A DNA stretch of 64,000 nucleotides from Methylomonas montana (GTDB taxonomy: Bacteria; Pseudomonadota; Gammaproteobacteria; Methylococcales; Methylomonadaceae), in assembly GCF_030490285.1 (NCBI RefSeq), contig NZ_CP129884.1:2108001-2172000 (forward strand), given 5' to 3'. A program made the position numbers and the translations under genes. This document shows, in pieces, positions 33,295 to 42,810 of the stretch (position 1 is the stretch's first letter; every line of letters begins with the position of its first letter). Below the pieces are notes generated by a model, which was not told the origin of the DNA, searched no databases, and saw only the letters and a program-made list of their open reading frames with translations.

Positions 33295-35634
33295 ATGAGA
33301 GTCAATCACCCGGTGACCGATCGCGAAGTCTTGATGAAGCCCGGTACCATTTTGGTCACGCGCACTAATCCGAAAGGCATCATTATTTACGCGAACGATG
33401 CTTTCATCGAAATCAGCGGATTTAGTAAAGACGAACTGATAGGCGCTAATCACAATGTGGTTAGACACCCTGATATGCCGCCAGCGGCTTTCAAGGATTT
33501 ATGGATGTGTTTGAAAGCCGGGTTGCCATGGACAGCACCGGTTAAAAATAGAACCAAATCCGGTGATTATTACTGGGTGGAAGCGAATGTCACGCCGGTA
33601 TTTAAAAATGGCAAGGTGCATGAATATCTTTCCGTGCGTTACGCCCCGTCGCGCGAACAAATTGCGCAGGCCGAATCCTTGTATGAAAAATTAAATGCCG
33701 ATAAAGCGACGCTGCGTCCGACAGGTTTTGCGGCGGCGATTAAAAAACTGTCGGATATAGGTTTGTGGAAAAAAGCCGGCATTGTCTATCTGACCTTGCT
33801 GCTACCCGCTCTATATTCGATATATTCAGCCTATTTAGCGCAAAACGTGGTTGATGTATCCTGGTTATCGGCGTTGGTTGCGATAGGCACGCTCATCGGA
33901 TATGGCTTGATCAGAAATATCGTTCAAACCTTCGAGAGTTCGATCAACATTTGTTATAGGCTGTCGGACGAACATTTCAGAAATACCATCGATCTGAATC
34001 GCGGCGATGAAATTGGCGATTTCAAACGTGCCTTATATGGCATGCAAGTCAAACTAAATTCCGATTTGGCTTATTCCAAGCAGATCGGATCAGAGGCGAT
34101 GCGCATCAAACAGGCTTTGGATAATGTGCAATCTTGCGTGATGGTAGCCAATAATGATCTGGAGATCATTTATATGAACAAAACCGTTGCGGATATGTTC
34201 AAAAATGCGGAAACCGACATTCGCAAACAATTGCCGGCATTCGATGCGAACAAGCTAATGGGCGCCAATATCGACCAGTTCCATAAAAAACCGGCACATC
34301 AACGCGGCATATTAGCAAACCTATCCAGCACGTTTAGTTCTGCGTTGGTGATTGGCGATAGGCATATGAATATCGTCGCGAATCCGGTGATGAACGACGA
34401 CGCCGAGCGTATCGGCATCGTCGTTGAATGGCTGGATAGGACGCACGAAGTCAAAATCGAGCAGGAGATTGCCAGTATCGTCGAGGCTGTTAAGGTTGGC
34501 GAATTGACTAGTCGGATTCAGCTTGCCGATAAACAAGGCTTTTTTGAAACGCTTAGTAAAGGCATAAATGAATTAACCGATGTTATTGAAAATGTGTTCA
34601 GTGAAGTCGGTAGTACCATGCAGAGCATGGCGGAGGGCGATTTGACTAATCGCATTACCAGCGATTCTCAAGGGGTGTACCTCAGTTGCAAGAACGATAT
34701 CAACACCACTATTGATAAGCTGAACGAAATTTTCGGGCAGGTCAGCGAGTCGGCGAATTTCATCAATAATTCGTCTCAGGAAATTGCTAGTGGCAACAAC
34801 AACTTGTCGCAACGCGCGGAGCAGCAGGCGGCAAATCTCCAAGAGACCGCCGCGAGCATGGAAGAGCTGACAAGTACCGTTAAAAACAACGCGGATAATG
34901 CCCAACAAGCGAATTTGGTGGCCAATAACGCCAAGGAACTGGCTGAAAAGGGCGGCAATGTTGTGAAGGCTGCGGTGTCCGCCATGCAGGAGATTAACGA
35001 AAGCAGCAATAAAATTGCCGATATTATTGGCGTGATCGATGAAATTGCTTTTCAGACCAATTTGTTGGCATTGAATGCATCGGTCGAGGCCGCTAGAGCC
35101 GGCGAGCAAGGTCGGGGGTTTTCCGTGGTTGCCACCGAGGTCAGAAATCTGGCCCAACGAAGTGCCACCGCCGCTCGGGAAAGTAAGGAGTTAATCCAAA
35201 CCAGTGTGCAAAAAGTCAGGGCCGGCACCGAGTTTGTCAATGAAACAGGGAAAGCGCTGACTGAAATTGTGGCCGGTGTAAAAAAAGTGGGCGATATCGT
35301 TGCTCAAATTGCCGATGCCAGTGTTGAACAGTCTGCCGGGATCGGTCAAGTCAATCAGGCCGTTGCGCAAATGGATGAAATTACCCAACAAAACGCCGCA
35401 CTGGCTGAAGAAGCTTCGGCGGCCAGCGTTTCGATGAGCGATTTGTCAACCAACATGGTTGAAATGTTGTCATTCTTCAAAACGGAAAAAAAAGCCAGTC
35501 AGCAACAGATTGTTCATCACGCGGCGAACAGCGGTGTTACCCGGTCGGAGCCGAGCCGAGCGCCCAAGCCGCAGCCGATCAGACAAAGCAATTATCAATC
35601 CACTGAGTCCGATGACGAATGGCAGGATTTTTAA
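33295..35634 (+). CDS. PAS-containing methyl-accepting chemotaxis protein
   Basis: A 779-residue receptor. An Aer-like PAS domain is at ~15-120 (KGIIIYANDAFIEISGFSKDELIG), then two hydrophobic membrane segments around 160-205, a second PAS at ~270-390, a linker with HAMP-like features, and a signalling domain at ~480-745 with hairpin tip [30 protein letters not shown]. The last five residues, EWQDF, fit the xWxxF docking site for CheR/CheB. It likely senses an internal redox or energy signal, as Aer does, and has no periplasmic domain of note. Confidence 0.94.
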   Translation: MRVNHPVTDREVLMKPGTILVTRTNPKGIIIYANDAFIEISGFSKDELIGANHNVVRHPDMPPAAFKDLWMCLKAGLPWTAPVKNRTKSGDYYWVEANVTPVFKNGKVHEYLSVRYAPSREQIAQAESLYEKLNADKATLRPTGFAAAIKKLSDIGLWKKAGIVYLTLLLPALYSIYSAYLAQNVVDVSWLSALVAIGTLIGYGLIRNIVQTFESSINICYRLSDEHFRNTIDLNRGDEIGDFKRALYGMQVKLNSDLAYSKQIGSEAMRIKQALDNVQSCVMVANNDLEIIYMNKTVADMFKNAETDIRKQLPAFDANKLMGANIDQFHKKPAHQRGILANLSSTFSSALVIGDRHMNIVANPVMNDDAERIGIVVEWLDRTHEVKIEQEIASIVEAVKVGELTSRIQLADKQGFFETLSKGINELTDVIENVFSEVGSTMQSMAEGDLTNRITSDSQGVYLSCKNDINTTIDKLNEIFGQVSESANFINNSSQEIASGNNNLSQRAEQQAANLQETAASMEELTSTVKNNADNAQQANLVANNAKELAEKGGNVVKAAVSAMQEINESSNKIADIIGVIDEIAFQTNLLALNASVEAARAGEQGRGFSVVATEVRNLAQRSATAARESKELIQTSVQKVRAGTEFVNETGKALTEIVAGVKKVGDIVAQIADASVEQSAGIGQVNQAVAQMDEITQQNAALAEEASAASVSMSDLSTNMVEMLSFFKTEKKASQQQIVHHAANSGVTRSEPSRAPKPQPIRQSNYQSTESDDEWQDF

Positions 35635-35677
35635 TTGCGATATTTGATTTTTATCTGATTGCTTAGGGTATATAGCC

Positions 35678-36184
35678 ATGACAGCCGACACAGTATCCAA
35701 TAAACAGGTGGAACAATTTCTAACTTTCGAGTTAGCCGGCGAAGCATATGGCATTGAAATTTTGAAAGTGCAGGAGATCAGGGGTTGGGAGCCGATCAGA
35801 AAAATTCCCAACACCCCCGATTTCGTCAAAGGTGCATTAAATTTGCGCGGCTCCATCGTGCCGATTATCGATCTGCGCGAGCGCTTTCAGATGGAAAAAG
35901 TGGATTACACCCCCGTTACGGTGGTGATAGTGATGAGCATCAATACCGCAGCGGGCCTTACGGTAATGGGGATTGTTGCCGATGCCGTATCCGATGTGCT
36001 GGATATTAATCCTTCCGACATTAAAAAGTCACCTAATTTGGGATCTAAAATCAATACTCAATATATGAAAGGCTTGTATGTCGGTAAGAAGAACATGGTG
36101 ATGTTATTGGATGTCGACAAACTACTGAATCCGGAAGAATTTGGCGAAATGATCGGTTTATCTTCTGCCGTAGAGGGTAAATGA
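35678..36184 (+). CDS. cheW: Chemotaxis coupling protein CheW (second)
   Basis: A 168-residue CheW paralogue of the gene at 32737. The core FLTFELAGEAYGIEILKVQEIRGWEPIRKIPNTPDFVKGALNLRGSIVPIIDLRERF is conserved, with LDVDKLLNPEEFGEM at the end. It overlaps the parA-like start by 4 nt. Having the two cheW copies flank the receptor suggests duplication within the operon. Confidence 0.96.
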   Translation: MTADTVSNKQVEQFLTFELAGEAYGIEILKVQEIRGWEPIRKIPNTPDFVKGALNLRGSIVPIIDLRERFQMEKVDYTPVTVVIVMSINTAAGLTVMGIVADAVSDVLDINPSDIKKSPNLGSKINTQYMKGLYVGKKNMVMLLDVDKLLNPEEFGEMIGLSSAVEGK

Positions 36185-36942
36185 GCGCTAGGATTGTCGC
36201 AGTCCTTAACCAGAAAGGCGGGGTTGGCAAGACGACAACCTCGGTTAACTTGACCCATGCATTAGCTAAGCTGGGTAAAAAAATCACGGTGATAGATTTT
36301 GATCCGCAATGCCACTTAGCCGTTTCCTTGGGGGTTGTTGAGTCGCAGAAGAGTGGTATCGATGAAGTGATGCTGGATCATTGCAGCCTGGAGCGGCAAT
36401 TAATTCCAGTCAGAAAAAATCTCAATTTGGTGGTTGCCGGTCCCCGCTTGCAGGAAGTCGAGCAATTGCTGGAAGGTGGCGCGCAGTGTGGCGATCTACT
36501 GCGCAAAGCTTTACACGACAGTAACATCGAGCAAGATTTTATCTTTATAGATTGCCCGCCTTCGTCGGGGGTGTTAGTCGCCAATGTCTTGTTCGCGGCC
36601 GACGAAATATTGGTGCCGATGACTAGTGATTATCTGGCTTTGCAAGGTCTGTCACATTTAATGGGCACGATAAAAAAGTTCGAAAGCGCCTTAAAAAAAC
36701 AATATAAATTTTCCTTGGTAATGTCTCGCTATGTACCTACTCGGCGAATTTCAAAAGAGGTGTTAGGCGTCTTGCAAAAATATTTTCCCGGTAAAATTCT
36801 GGCGACCGCTATTCGAGAGACCGCGCTACTTGCCGAATGTCCGAGTTTTGGTAAGACTATTTTTGAATATCGTCCTGGCTGTCGATCAGCAAGAGATTTT
36901 ACGGCACTTGCTAAAGACTTTTTGGAAGGGAGAGTGATGTGA
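36181..36942 (+). CDS. ParA-like ATPase of the chemotaxis operon
   Basis: A 253-residue Walker ATPase of the ParA/MinD group. The deviant Walker A KGGVGKTTT is at residues 12-20 with both Lys, the second box is TVIDFDPQCH, and CPPSSGVLVANVLFAADEIL follows. ParA-like proteins in chemotaxis operons (ParC/PpfA type) position cytoplasmic or polar arrays in the cell. It is translationally coupled to the preceding cheW and the following STAS gene, so a role in array placement is likely. Confidence 0.88.
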   Translation: MSARIVAVLNQKGGVGKTTTSVNLTHALAKLGKKITVIDFDPQCHLAVSLGVVESQKSGIDEVMLDHCSLERQLIPVRKNLNLVVAGPRLQEVEQLLEGGAQCGDLLRKALHDSNIEQDFIFIDCPPSSGVLVANVLFAADEILVPMTSDYLALQGLSHLMGTIKKFESALKKQYKFSLVMSRYVPTRRISKEVLGVLQKYFPGKILATAIRETALLAECPSFGKTIFEYRPGCRSARDFTALAKDFLEGRVM

Positions 36943-37457
36943 TGGCGGAAAAAGACGAAAATAGTTTGATCGGATACGATCCTTTGGCATGGATGCTTAA
37001 AGCATCCGACCAACGAAGCGAACCGGTAGCCGAATCGGATGGTTCCGAATATCGCGAAACTCAAGAATTCGTCGGTTTAATAGACACCTTGGCTATAATT
37101 CCAGAAACAGCGAATTTTCAAACGCCACCGCAAGCAACCGATGGCACTTTGGCAGAGAACGCTGAAAAGGCTGTGCTGGTCTTGGAACCAGTGCTTAATA
37201 TTCAAAATGTCACCGTGTTACATCAGCAGTTGATGCAGATGTTGAATCATCACGACGCTATCGACATCGATGCATCGGCGGTGACGATGATAGACACCTC
37301 AAGCTTGCAGCTGCTATTGGTATTGAAACAAGCGGCAGTAAGTTTGCAGAAGTCGATATCGATTGATTTTCCGTCCGATAGATTTATCGAAGCCGCCGAA
37401 TTGTTGGGTATTGCCGAAATGCTCGAAGTCGATCAAGCCGCATCCGGATTTTTCTGA
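36939..37457 (+). CDS. STAS-domain protein in chemotaxis operon
   Basis: A 172-residue protein with an N-terminal acidic, apparently unfolded half and a C-terminal STAS-like domain at ~85-165: LEPVLNIQNVTVLHQQLMQML, then IDIDASAVTMIDTSSLQLLLVLKQAA, where the SS pair in TSSLQLL is the usual phosphorylation or switch position. STAS domains in chemotaxis operons work as regulatory switches. It overlaps parA by 4 nt; start is GTG 36939 or ATG 36942, and the AAGGGAG ribosome site allows both. The exact role is unknown. Confidence 0.78.
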   Translation: MMAEKDENSLIGYDPLAWMLKASDQRSEPVAESDGSEYRETQEFVGLIDTLAIIPETANFQTPPQATDGTLAENAEKAVLVLEPVLNIQNVTVLHQQLMQMLNHHDAIDIDASAVTMIDTSSLQLLLVLKQAAVSLQKSISIDFPSDRFIEAAELLGIAEMLEVDQAASGFF

Positions 37458-37509
37458 ATCGGCAACTAACTAGCCCGCTATCGTTACAACCGATTTTCAA
37501 AAGGGACTA

Positions 37510-38346
37510 ATGAGAGAAAAGCCGCGCGAATTTGAATATACAAAGGCCGATTTTGATGTTTTAAGAACAATATCCAACCAATATTCCGGTATTTTGGTGC
37601 CGGACGATAAGTTTGACATGTTTTATTCCAGGCTGTCGAAACGCGTTAGGATGTTGGGGTTTACTACCTTTAAGCAATATTGCCACTATTTGCAAAATAA
37701 TCCGGACGATGAATTTACCGAATTTATCAATGCCGTTACCACGAATCTCACCTCGTTTTTTCGCGAAAATCACCACTTCGAATTTTTGAGCCGGACAGTT
37801 ATTCCGGAGCTGTTGAAAAAAAAGGCCGCCAGCAAGCAAATTAAAATTTGGTCCGCCGGCTGTTCAACCGGCGAAGAGCCTTATTCCTTGGCGATGACTT
37901 TAAAGGAAAATATACCTGCTGATTGGGCAATAACCATCTTGGCGACCGATCTTGATACCAATGTGCTAGCGACCGCCGCCGCCGGCATTTATCCGGTTGA
38001 TCGGGTGTCCGGCATCGCGGAGCAGCGTCTGAAACGCTGGTTTCAAAAAGGTGCTGGCAGTCAATCGAATAAAGTACGGATTAAGTCGGAGCTGCGGGAA
38101 TTGATTGAGTTTAAACAATTGAATTTGATGCAGCAGTGGCCTTTTAAGGGGCATTTTGATTTTATTTTTTGTCGGAATGTACTGATCTATTTTGACAGAG
38201 AAACCAAAGCCATACTGGCCAACCGCTATTGCAGTTTGCTTGAGGAGGGGGCGTACCTATTCATAGGCCACTCCGAATCATTGCATCAGCTCGATACCGG
38301 ATTTAGTCTGGTTGGGAATACTATTTATAGGAAACTGCGCAAGTGA
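37510..38346 (+). CDS. cheR: Chemotaxis protein methyltransferase CheR
   Basis: CheR methylates receptor Glu residues with S-adenosylmethionine. The 278-residue protein has the N-terminal helical domain and the methyltransferase core: TNLTSFFRENHHFEFL, KIWSAGCSTGEEPYSLAM (cofactor site), ILATDLDTNVL, and FDFIFCRNVLIYFDRETKAILANRY. It is full length. Its usual docking partner is the xWxxF tail, present on the receptor at 33295. The stop overlaps cheD by 4 nt. Confidence 0.96.
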   Translation: MREKPREFEYTKADFDVLRTISNQYSGILVPDDKFDMFYSRLSKRVRMLGFTTFKQYCHYLQNNPDDEFTEFINAVTTNLTSFFRENHHFEFLSRTVIPELLKKKAASKQIKIWSAGCSTGEEPYSLAMTLKENIPADWAITILATDLDTNVLATAAAGIYPVDRVSGIAEQRLKRWFQKGAGSQSNKVRIKSELRELIEFKQLNLMQQWPFKGHFDFIFCRNVLIYFDRETKAILANRYCSLLEEGAYLFIGHSESLHQLDTGFSLVGNTIYRKLRK

Positions 38347-38981
38347 GCCAGCTACATAACGTCGAAAAATCACTTATCTCCGGTTTCGAAAACGTCAACC
38401 GCTACTGGGATCAGGAAAATCAGATAGTGGCGGCAAAACTGATGCCCGGCGAATATTACGTTACCAATCAAGATGAAATGATTACTACCGTGCTCGGTTC
38501 TTGTGTGGCCGCTTGTATACGCGATGTAATAACCGGTGTGGGCGGCATGAACCATTTCATGTTACCGGAGACCACTGAAAACCGCTTGAACGCACGGGAC
38601 GAAGCGGTGGTCGGCAATGCCTCGCGTTACGGTAATTACGCGATGGAACATTTGATTAACAGCATATTGAAAAACGGCGGCAAACGTAAAAACTTGGAAG
38701 TTAAATTGTTTGGGGGCGGCAAAATTATTGCGACCTTGGGCGATGTCGGTGCCAGAAATATCAAGTTTGTGTTGGACTATGTGGATACAGAAGCATTGAA
38801 ACTGGTTTCGCAAGATTTGGGCGATATTTACCCGCGGAAAGTCAATTTTTTTCCAATGACGGGGCGGGTCAGAATGAAAAGAATCAAGGATCTGCACAAT
38901 CAAACGATCTTTATGCGCGAGAAACAATACAGTTCGAGTATTAAGAATGCGCCGGTTGAAGGCAGCGTAGAGCTATTTTAG
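38343..38981 (+). CDS. cheD: Chemoreceptor glutamine deamidase CheD
   Basis: CheD deamidates receptor Gln residues. The 212-residue protein starts at GTG 38343. Catalytic Cys54 is in [13 protein letters not shown] and His71 in [12 protein letters not shown], with [13 protein letters not shown] and [11 protein letters not shown] downstream as in the family. The C-terminus extends past the core and ends in VELF; similar acidic-Leu-Phe tails end the MCP-like protein at 40055 and the protein at 44547. It overlaps cheR. Confidence 0.94.
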   Translation: MSQLHNVEKSLISGFENVNRYWDQENQIVAAKLMPGEYYVTNQDEMITTVLGSCVAACIRDVITGVGGMNHFMLPETTENRLNARDEAVVGNASRYGNYAMEHLINSILKNGGKRKNLEVKLFGGGKIIATLGDVGARNIKFVLDYVDTEALKLVSQDLGDIYPRKVNFFPMTGRVRMKRIKDLHNQTIFMREKQYSSSIKNAPVEGSVELF

Positions 38982-38989
38982 GGCGCAAG

Positions 38990-40048
38990 ATGGCAAAAAT
39001 TAAGCTACTAATCGTCGACGATTCCGCGTTAATCCGGCAAATGCTGACCCATATTTTCAATGAATCAGGCGACATTGAAGTGGTGGGGACAGCTAGCGAT
39101 CCCATTATTGCTAGAGAAAAGATCAAAGCCTTGAATCCGGATGTGTTAACACTGGACGTGGAAATGCCGCGCATGGACGGGTTGACATTTTTACGCAATT
39201 TGATGCGTCTGCGGCCGATGCCGGTGGTGATGATTTCGACATTGACCGAAAAAGGCGCCGAAGTCACGCTGGAGGCACTCTCTCTGGGCGCGGTTGATTT
39301 CGTCGCCAAGCCTAAAGTCGATGTCACGCAAGGTTTGCTCGCGTATGCAGATGAGATTGTCGAGAAAATCAGGATGGCGTCTCAGGCAAAAGTGAATACA
39401 TTGGCAGTTAATCAGGCGAAAGGCATGATGTACGGTTCTACTGACGTAACGAGTTTGGGAGTTAAAAAACATTTCAAAACGACTCACAAAGTGGTGGCGC
39501 TCGGTTCATCGACGGGAGGCACGGAAGCGGTAAAACAATTAGTGAGAAACCTACCCAAATCAGCGCCAGCCATTGTGATTTCTCAACATTTACCTGTTGC
39601 TTTCAGCGCGTCGTTTGCCAAACATGTGGACGATGCTTCAGAGATGACCGCGTGCGTGGCCAGCGATGGCCAATTGATTTTGCCCGGTCACATTTACATC
39701 GCGCCAGGCGATCAACATTTACGGGTGGTAAGGGATGGTGCTCGTTATGCTTGCCGCTTGGATAATGGTCCGCCCGTCAACAGGCACAAACCTTCCGTAG
39801 AAGTCTTATTTCGATCGGTTGCCGAAAATGTCGGCAGCAATGCCATCGGTGTCATGCTGACCGGGATGGGTGCAGATGGAGCGATAGCCATGAAGGAAAT
39901 GCGCGATGCCGGGGCAATCAACATTGTTCAAGACGAAGCCTCCAGCGTGGTTTGGGGTATGCCTGGCGAGGCCTATAAACTGGGTGCCGCTCATCATGTG
40001 TTATCCTTGGAAAAAATAGCCGAAAAAATTCTGGCGCTGGTGGATTAA
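38990..40048 (+). CDS. cheB: Chemotaxis methylesterase CheB
   Basis: CheB removes methyl groups from receptors. The 352-residue protein has an N-terminal receiver with phosphoacceptor Asp56 in [13 protein letters not shown] and a C-terminal esterase domain: [16 protein letters not shown] with the catalytic Ser, [16 protein letters not shown] with the His, and [16 protein letters not shown] with the Asp. It is 8 bp downstream of cheD and should be activated by CheA. Confidence 0.97.
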   Translation: MAKIKLLIVDDSALIRQMLTHIFNESGDIEVVGTASDPIIAREKIKALNPDVLTLDVEMPRMDGLTFLRNLMRLRPMPVVMISTLTEKGAEVTLEALSLGAVDFVAKPKVDVTQGLLAYADEIVEKIRMASQAKVNTLAVNQAKGMMYGSTDVTSLGVKKHFKTTHKVVALGSSTGGTEAVKQLVRNLPKSAPAIVISQHLPVAFSASFAKHVDDASEMTACVASDGQLILPGHIYIAPGDQHLRVVRDGARYACRLDNGPPVNRHKPSVEVLFRSVAENVGSNAIGVMLTGMGADGAIAMKEMRDAGAINIVQDEASSVVWGMPGEAYKLGAAHHVLSLEKIAEKILALVD

Positions 40049-40054
40049 ACTTTT

Positions 40055-41257
40055 ATGATGCAATTCTTGAGAAACAACGCGGTACTGACGGTATTCACGC
40101 TGTGCGTATGTTTTTTGCCGTTTTTGGTACCTTCGCCTGTCATTTATGAACTCGCTGCACCGCTGGTGATTGCGCTTTGGATGTTCAAATGCTTTCGTAC
40201 GCAGCAAATAGCGCAACAGGATGCGTCTCGCGATGAGGATAGGAGTGAAGCGGGTTTAGCGAACGCCATTGATAGTTATATCGAGCATTTGAGCGCTTGT
40301 ATCGAGCAGGAAGCCAATTGCTTTCGCGCGGAATTGGAACAACTGAAATCCATGCTCGCGGATGCGGTCAATACCATGTCGGACAGCTTTAACAGTTTGC
40401 ACAGTTTGACATCCGGACAGTCGGCCGTCGTGCATTCTCTGGTCTCCGATCTGGAGGGCGCCGTGGATAATGGCAGTAACAGCCTTAATTTCAGTCAGTT
40501 CACGCAAGAAACCGACAATGTCTTACAGTTTTTCATCGATCATATTTTGCAAATCAGCAAGCAGAGCATGGAAATGGTGGCGGTGATCAATGATGTGGGC
40601 GAGCACATGGCGCATGTCGAAAAATTGTTGGGTGATGTCCAAAAAATTGCCGACCAAACCAACCTGTTGGCGCTGAATGCGGCTATCGAAGCGGCCAGAG
40701 CCGGTGATGCGGGCCGCGGATTTGCGGTCGTTGCCGGCGAAGTGCGTAATTTATCGAAAAACTCGGATAAGTTCAGCGAAGAAATTAAGCTGGTGGTTAA
40801 AGCCTCCAAGGATAATATTCACGACGCGCAAACCATGATTGAAGTCATGGCCTCCAAGGATATGAATGTTGCAATTAGTTCTAAGGCCAGTATCGACAAG
40901 ATGATGGAGGATATTACGGTCATCAACGCCAATATTACCCGCAATGTCGGTGAAGTTTCGCGATTAACTAACAGGATTGAAACCAGCGTCGGCAATGCGG
41001 TGAGAGGTTTGCAATTTGAGGATATGGCCCGACAACTAATTGAATATCTGCAATTTAATTTACAGCATTTCAATTCCTTGCAAGACGAAATAGGAGTAGG
41101 TTTAGGTGTGTTTAAAACCGGGAATAGATCAAGCTGGCAGGACCAGTTAGTCCAAGGTGCCGATCGCCTGCGGGATATGCAACAGCAATGGCGGGTCAGG
41201 AAGTCCAATATCGTTTCGCAGTCTTCCATGGAGGAAGGTGATGTGGATTTGTTTTAA
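40055..41257 (+). CDS. Membrane MCP-like protein with CheZ-like D-x3-Q tail region
   Basis: A 400-residue protein. Two hydrophobic segments near the N-terminus (~10-45) leave almost no periplasmic domain. The MCP hairpin tip is present: [37 protein letters not shown]. After it comes [17 protein letters not shown] (~319-335), in which Asp323 and Gln327 form the D-x3-Q spacing of CheZ phosphatases. The protein ends in DVDLF. It is shorter than a normal receptor and probably acts on CheA or CheY inside the array; it lies 6 bp after cheB. Confidence 0.82.
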   Translation: MMQFLRNNAVLTVFTLCVCFLPFLVPSPVIYELAAPLVIALWMFKCFRTQQIAQQDASRDEDRSEAGLANAIDSYIEHLSACIEQEANCFRAELEQLKSMLADAVNTMSDSFNSLHSLTSGQSAVVHSLVSDLEGAVDNGSNSLNFSQFTQETDNVLQFFIDHILQISKQSMEMVAVINDVGEHMAHVEKLLGDVQKIADQTNLLALNAAIEAARAGDAGRGFAVVAGEVRNLSKNSDKFSEEIKLVVKASKDNIHDAQTMIEVMASKDMNVAISSKASIDKMMEDITVINANITRNVGEVSRLTNRIETSVGNAVRGLQFEDMARQLIEYLQFNLQHFNSLQDEIGVGLGVFKTGNRSSWQDQLVQGADRLRDMQQQWRVRKSNIVSQSSMEEGDVDLF

Positions 41258-41299
41258 CTGAAAATTATGCCGACAAACATAAGATTGGAGCAATAAAGT

Positions 41300-41599
41300 A
41301 TGAGCATTGATGCAAGGGTGGAGTCTGGTGTGTTATCCATCAGGGTGAGAGGACGGTTTGATTTTGGTGTGCACAATGAGTTTCGGGAAGCCACCAAATT
41401 GCTGGAAAGCGGCATAAAACTGATAGATGTTGATCTGAGCGGCACCGACTATATGGATAGTTCCGCTTTGGGTATGTTGTTGGTTTTGCGTGACAAGGTG
41501 GCGGGCGATAAATCGGCGATAAGGATTAAAAATGCGCGCGCTGAAGTAAAAAAAATTTTGGAAATTGCCAGTTTCGATAAATTATTCACCCTATCCTAA
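41300..41599 (+). CDS. STAS-domain anti-anti-sigma-like protein
   Basis: A 99-residue STAS domain: IDVDLSGTDYMDSSALGMLLVLRDKV carries the DSS motif with the Ser that is phosphorylated in anti-sigma antagonists such as SpoIIAA. It ends the chemotaxis operon, 42 bp after the MCP-like gene. No partner kinase or phosphatase is in the window, and its target might be the chemotaxis array or a sigma-factor partner switch. Confidence 0.85.
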   Translation: MSIDARVESGVLSIRVRGRFDFGVHNEFREATKLLESGIKLIDVDLSGTDYMDSSALGMLLVLRDKVAGDKSAIRIKNARAEVKKILEIASFDKLFTLS

Positions 41600-41682
41600 G
41601 CGAGTGCGAATAAAATCGCTTTCTCCGCTTGATTCGATCAAACCTCCTTTTCATTCTTCCCTGTGGCGAGCAAGCCGACACC

Positions 41683-42804
41683 ATGCCGGATAACCGTCAG
41701 ACCTTTATGACCCAACAGACAGACTTTTCTCGCTCTGATTTCATCAGAAATTTCGTTCAGCGATTTTTGCCAAATTCGCAAGTGGTTTCCCTGGCGATTA
41801 TTTTGCTAGGTGGCTTTCTGTTGATTTATGGCCTGCTCGGACTCTTGATGCCCGTTTTTGTGGCGATCGTGCTGGCTTATCTATTGGAAGGTTTGGTCGT
41901 CAAGCTGGAGCAACGGCAACTGGGGCGCTTAATTGCCGTGCATCTGGTATTTTTCGCCTTCATGGCTGCATTGGGCTTTGTGTTAGTTGTGCTGGTGCCT
42001 ATCGTGTCGGAACAGATGGTGCAGTTGGTGCAGCGCATACCCGAAATAGTATCCAGCACCCAAGCCGAAATCATGCGCTTCCCTGAACGCCATCCGGAAT
42101 TGATTTCGGAAGCCAGGATTCGGGAAATCATGTTTTCGATTCAGCAAGATTTGCTCAAGTACGGCCAGGATTTGATTTCCGGTTCCGCACAATCGTTCGT
42201 AGGACTGGTGGCGGTGATTGTGTATTTGTTTTTGGTGCCGCTGATGGTATTTTTTTTCCTGAAGGACAAGCAGTTACTGTTGGGGTGGTTCGTGCAGTTT
42301 TTGCCGAAAGATACCACGCTGAGCTTGAGAGTCTGGCAAGAGGTCGATAGGCAAATTGCCAATTATGTGCGTGGCAAGTTTCTGGAAGTCTTCATCTTAT
42401 GGGTCGTCAGTTATCTGGTGTTTTGGCTGTTGGGTCTCAATTACGCCATGCTGTTGGCTGTGCTGATGGGTTTGTCCGTGATGATACCGTACGTGGGCGC
42501 TACCTTGGTGACGTTTCCGGTATTGGCCGTCGCCTACGTGCAGTGGGGCGTTGGTGGCGGCGATCAGTTCATGTATGTTTTTATTGCCTATTCGGTGATT
42601 CAAGCCTTGGATGGGGTGATATTGGTACCCTTATTGTTTTCGGAAGCGGTGAATCTGCATCCGATTGCCATCATCGTCGCCATCTTGTTTTTCGGCGGTA
42701 TCTGGGGGTTTTGGGGCGTATTTTTCGCTATCCCTTTGGCCACGCTGGTTAAAGCGGTTTTGATGGCGTGGCCAAAGTGGGAGAGCGATAGCGTAACAGC
42801 TTGA
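41683..42804 (+). CDS. PerM/YhhT-type AI-2E family membrane protein
   Basis: A membrane protein of about 373 residues in the AI-2E/PerM transporter family. Hydrophobic segments include LAIILLGGFLLIYGLLGLLMPVFVAIVLAYLLEGLV and VHLVFFAFMAALGFVLVVLVPI, and the typical FWLLGLNYAMLLAVLMGLSVMIPYVGATL near 265-295 with a later LVPLLFSEAVNLHPIAIIVAILFFG. Members are poorly understood exporters. ATG 41683 or 41707 may be the true start; the frame opens at 41629. It is convergent with phoH. Confidence 0.85.
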   Translation: MPDNRQTFMTQQTDFSRSDFIRNFVQRFLPNSQVVSLAIILLGGFLLIYGLLGLLMPVFVAIVLAYLLEGLVVKLEQRQLGRLIAVHLVFFAFMAALGFVLVVLVPIVSEQMVQLVQRIPEIVSSTQAEIMRFPERHPELISEARIREIMFSIQQDLLKYGQDLISGSAQSFVGLVAVIVYLFLVPLMVFFFLKDKQLLLGWFVQFLPKDTTLSLRVWQEVDRQIANYVRGKFLEVFILWVVSYLVFWLLGLNYAMLLAVLMGLSVMIPYVGATLVTFPVLAVAYVQWGVGGGDQFMYVFIAYSVIQALDGVILVPLLFSEAVNLHPIAIIVAILFFGGIWGFWGVFFAIPLATLVKAVLMAWPKWESDSVTA

Positions 42805-42810
42805 TCGCGT

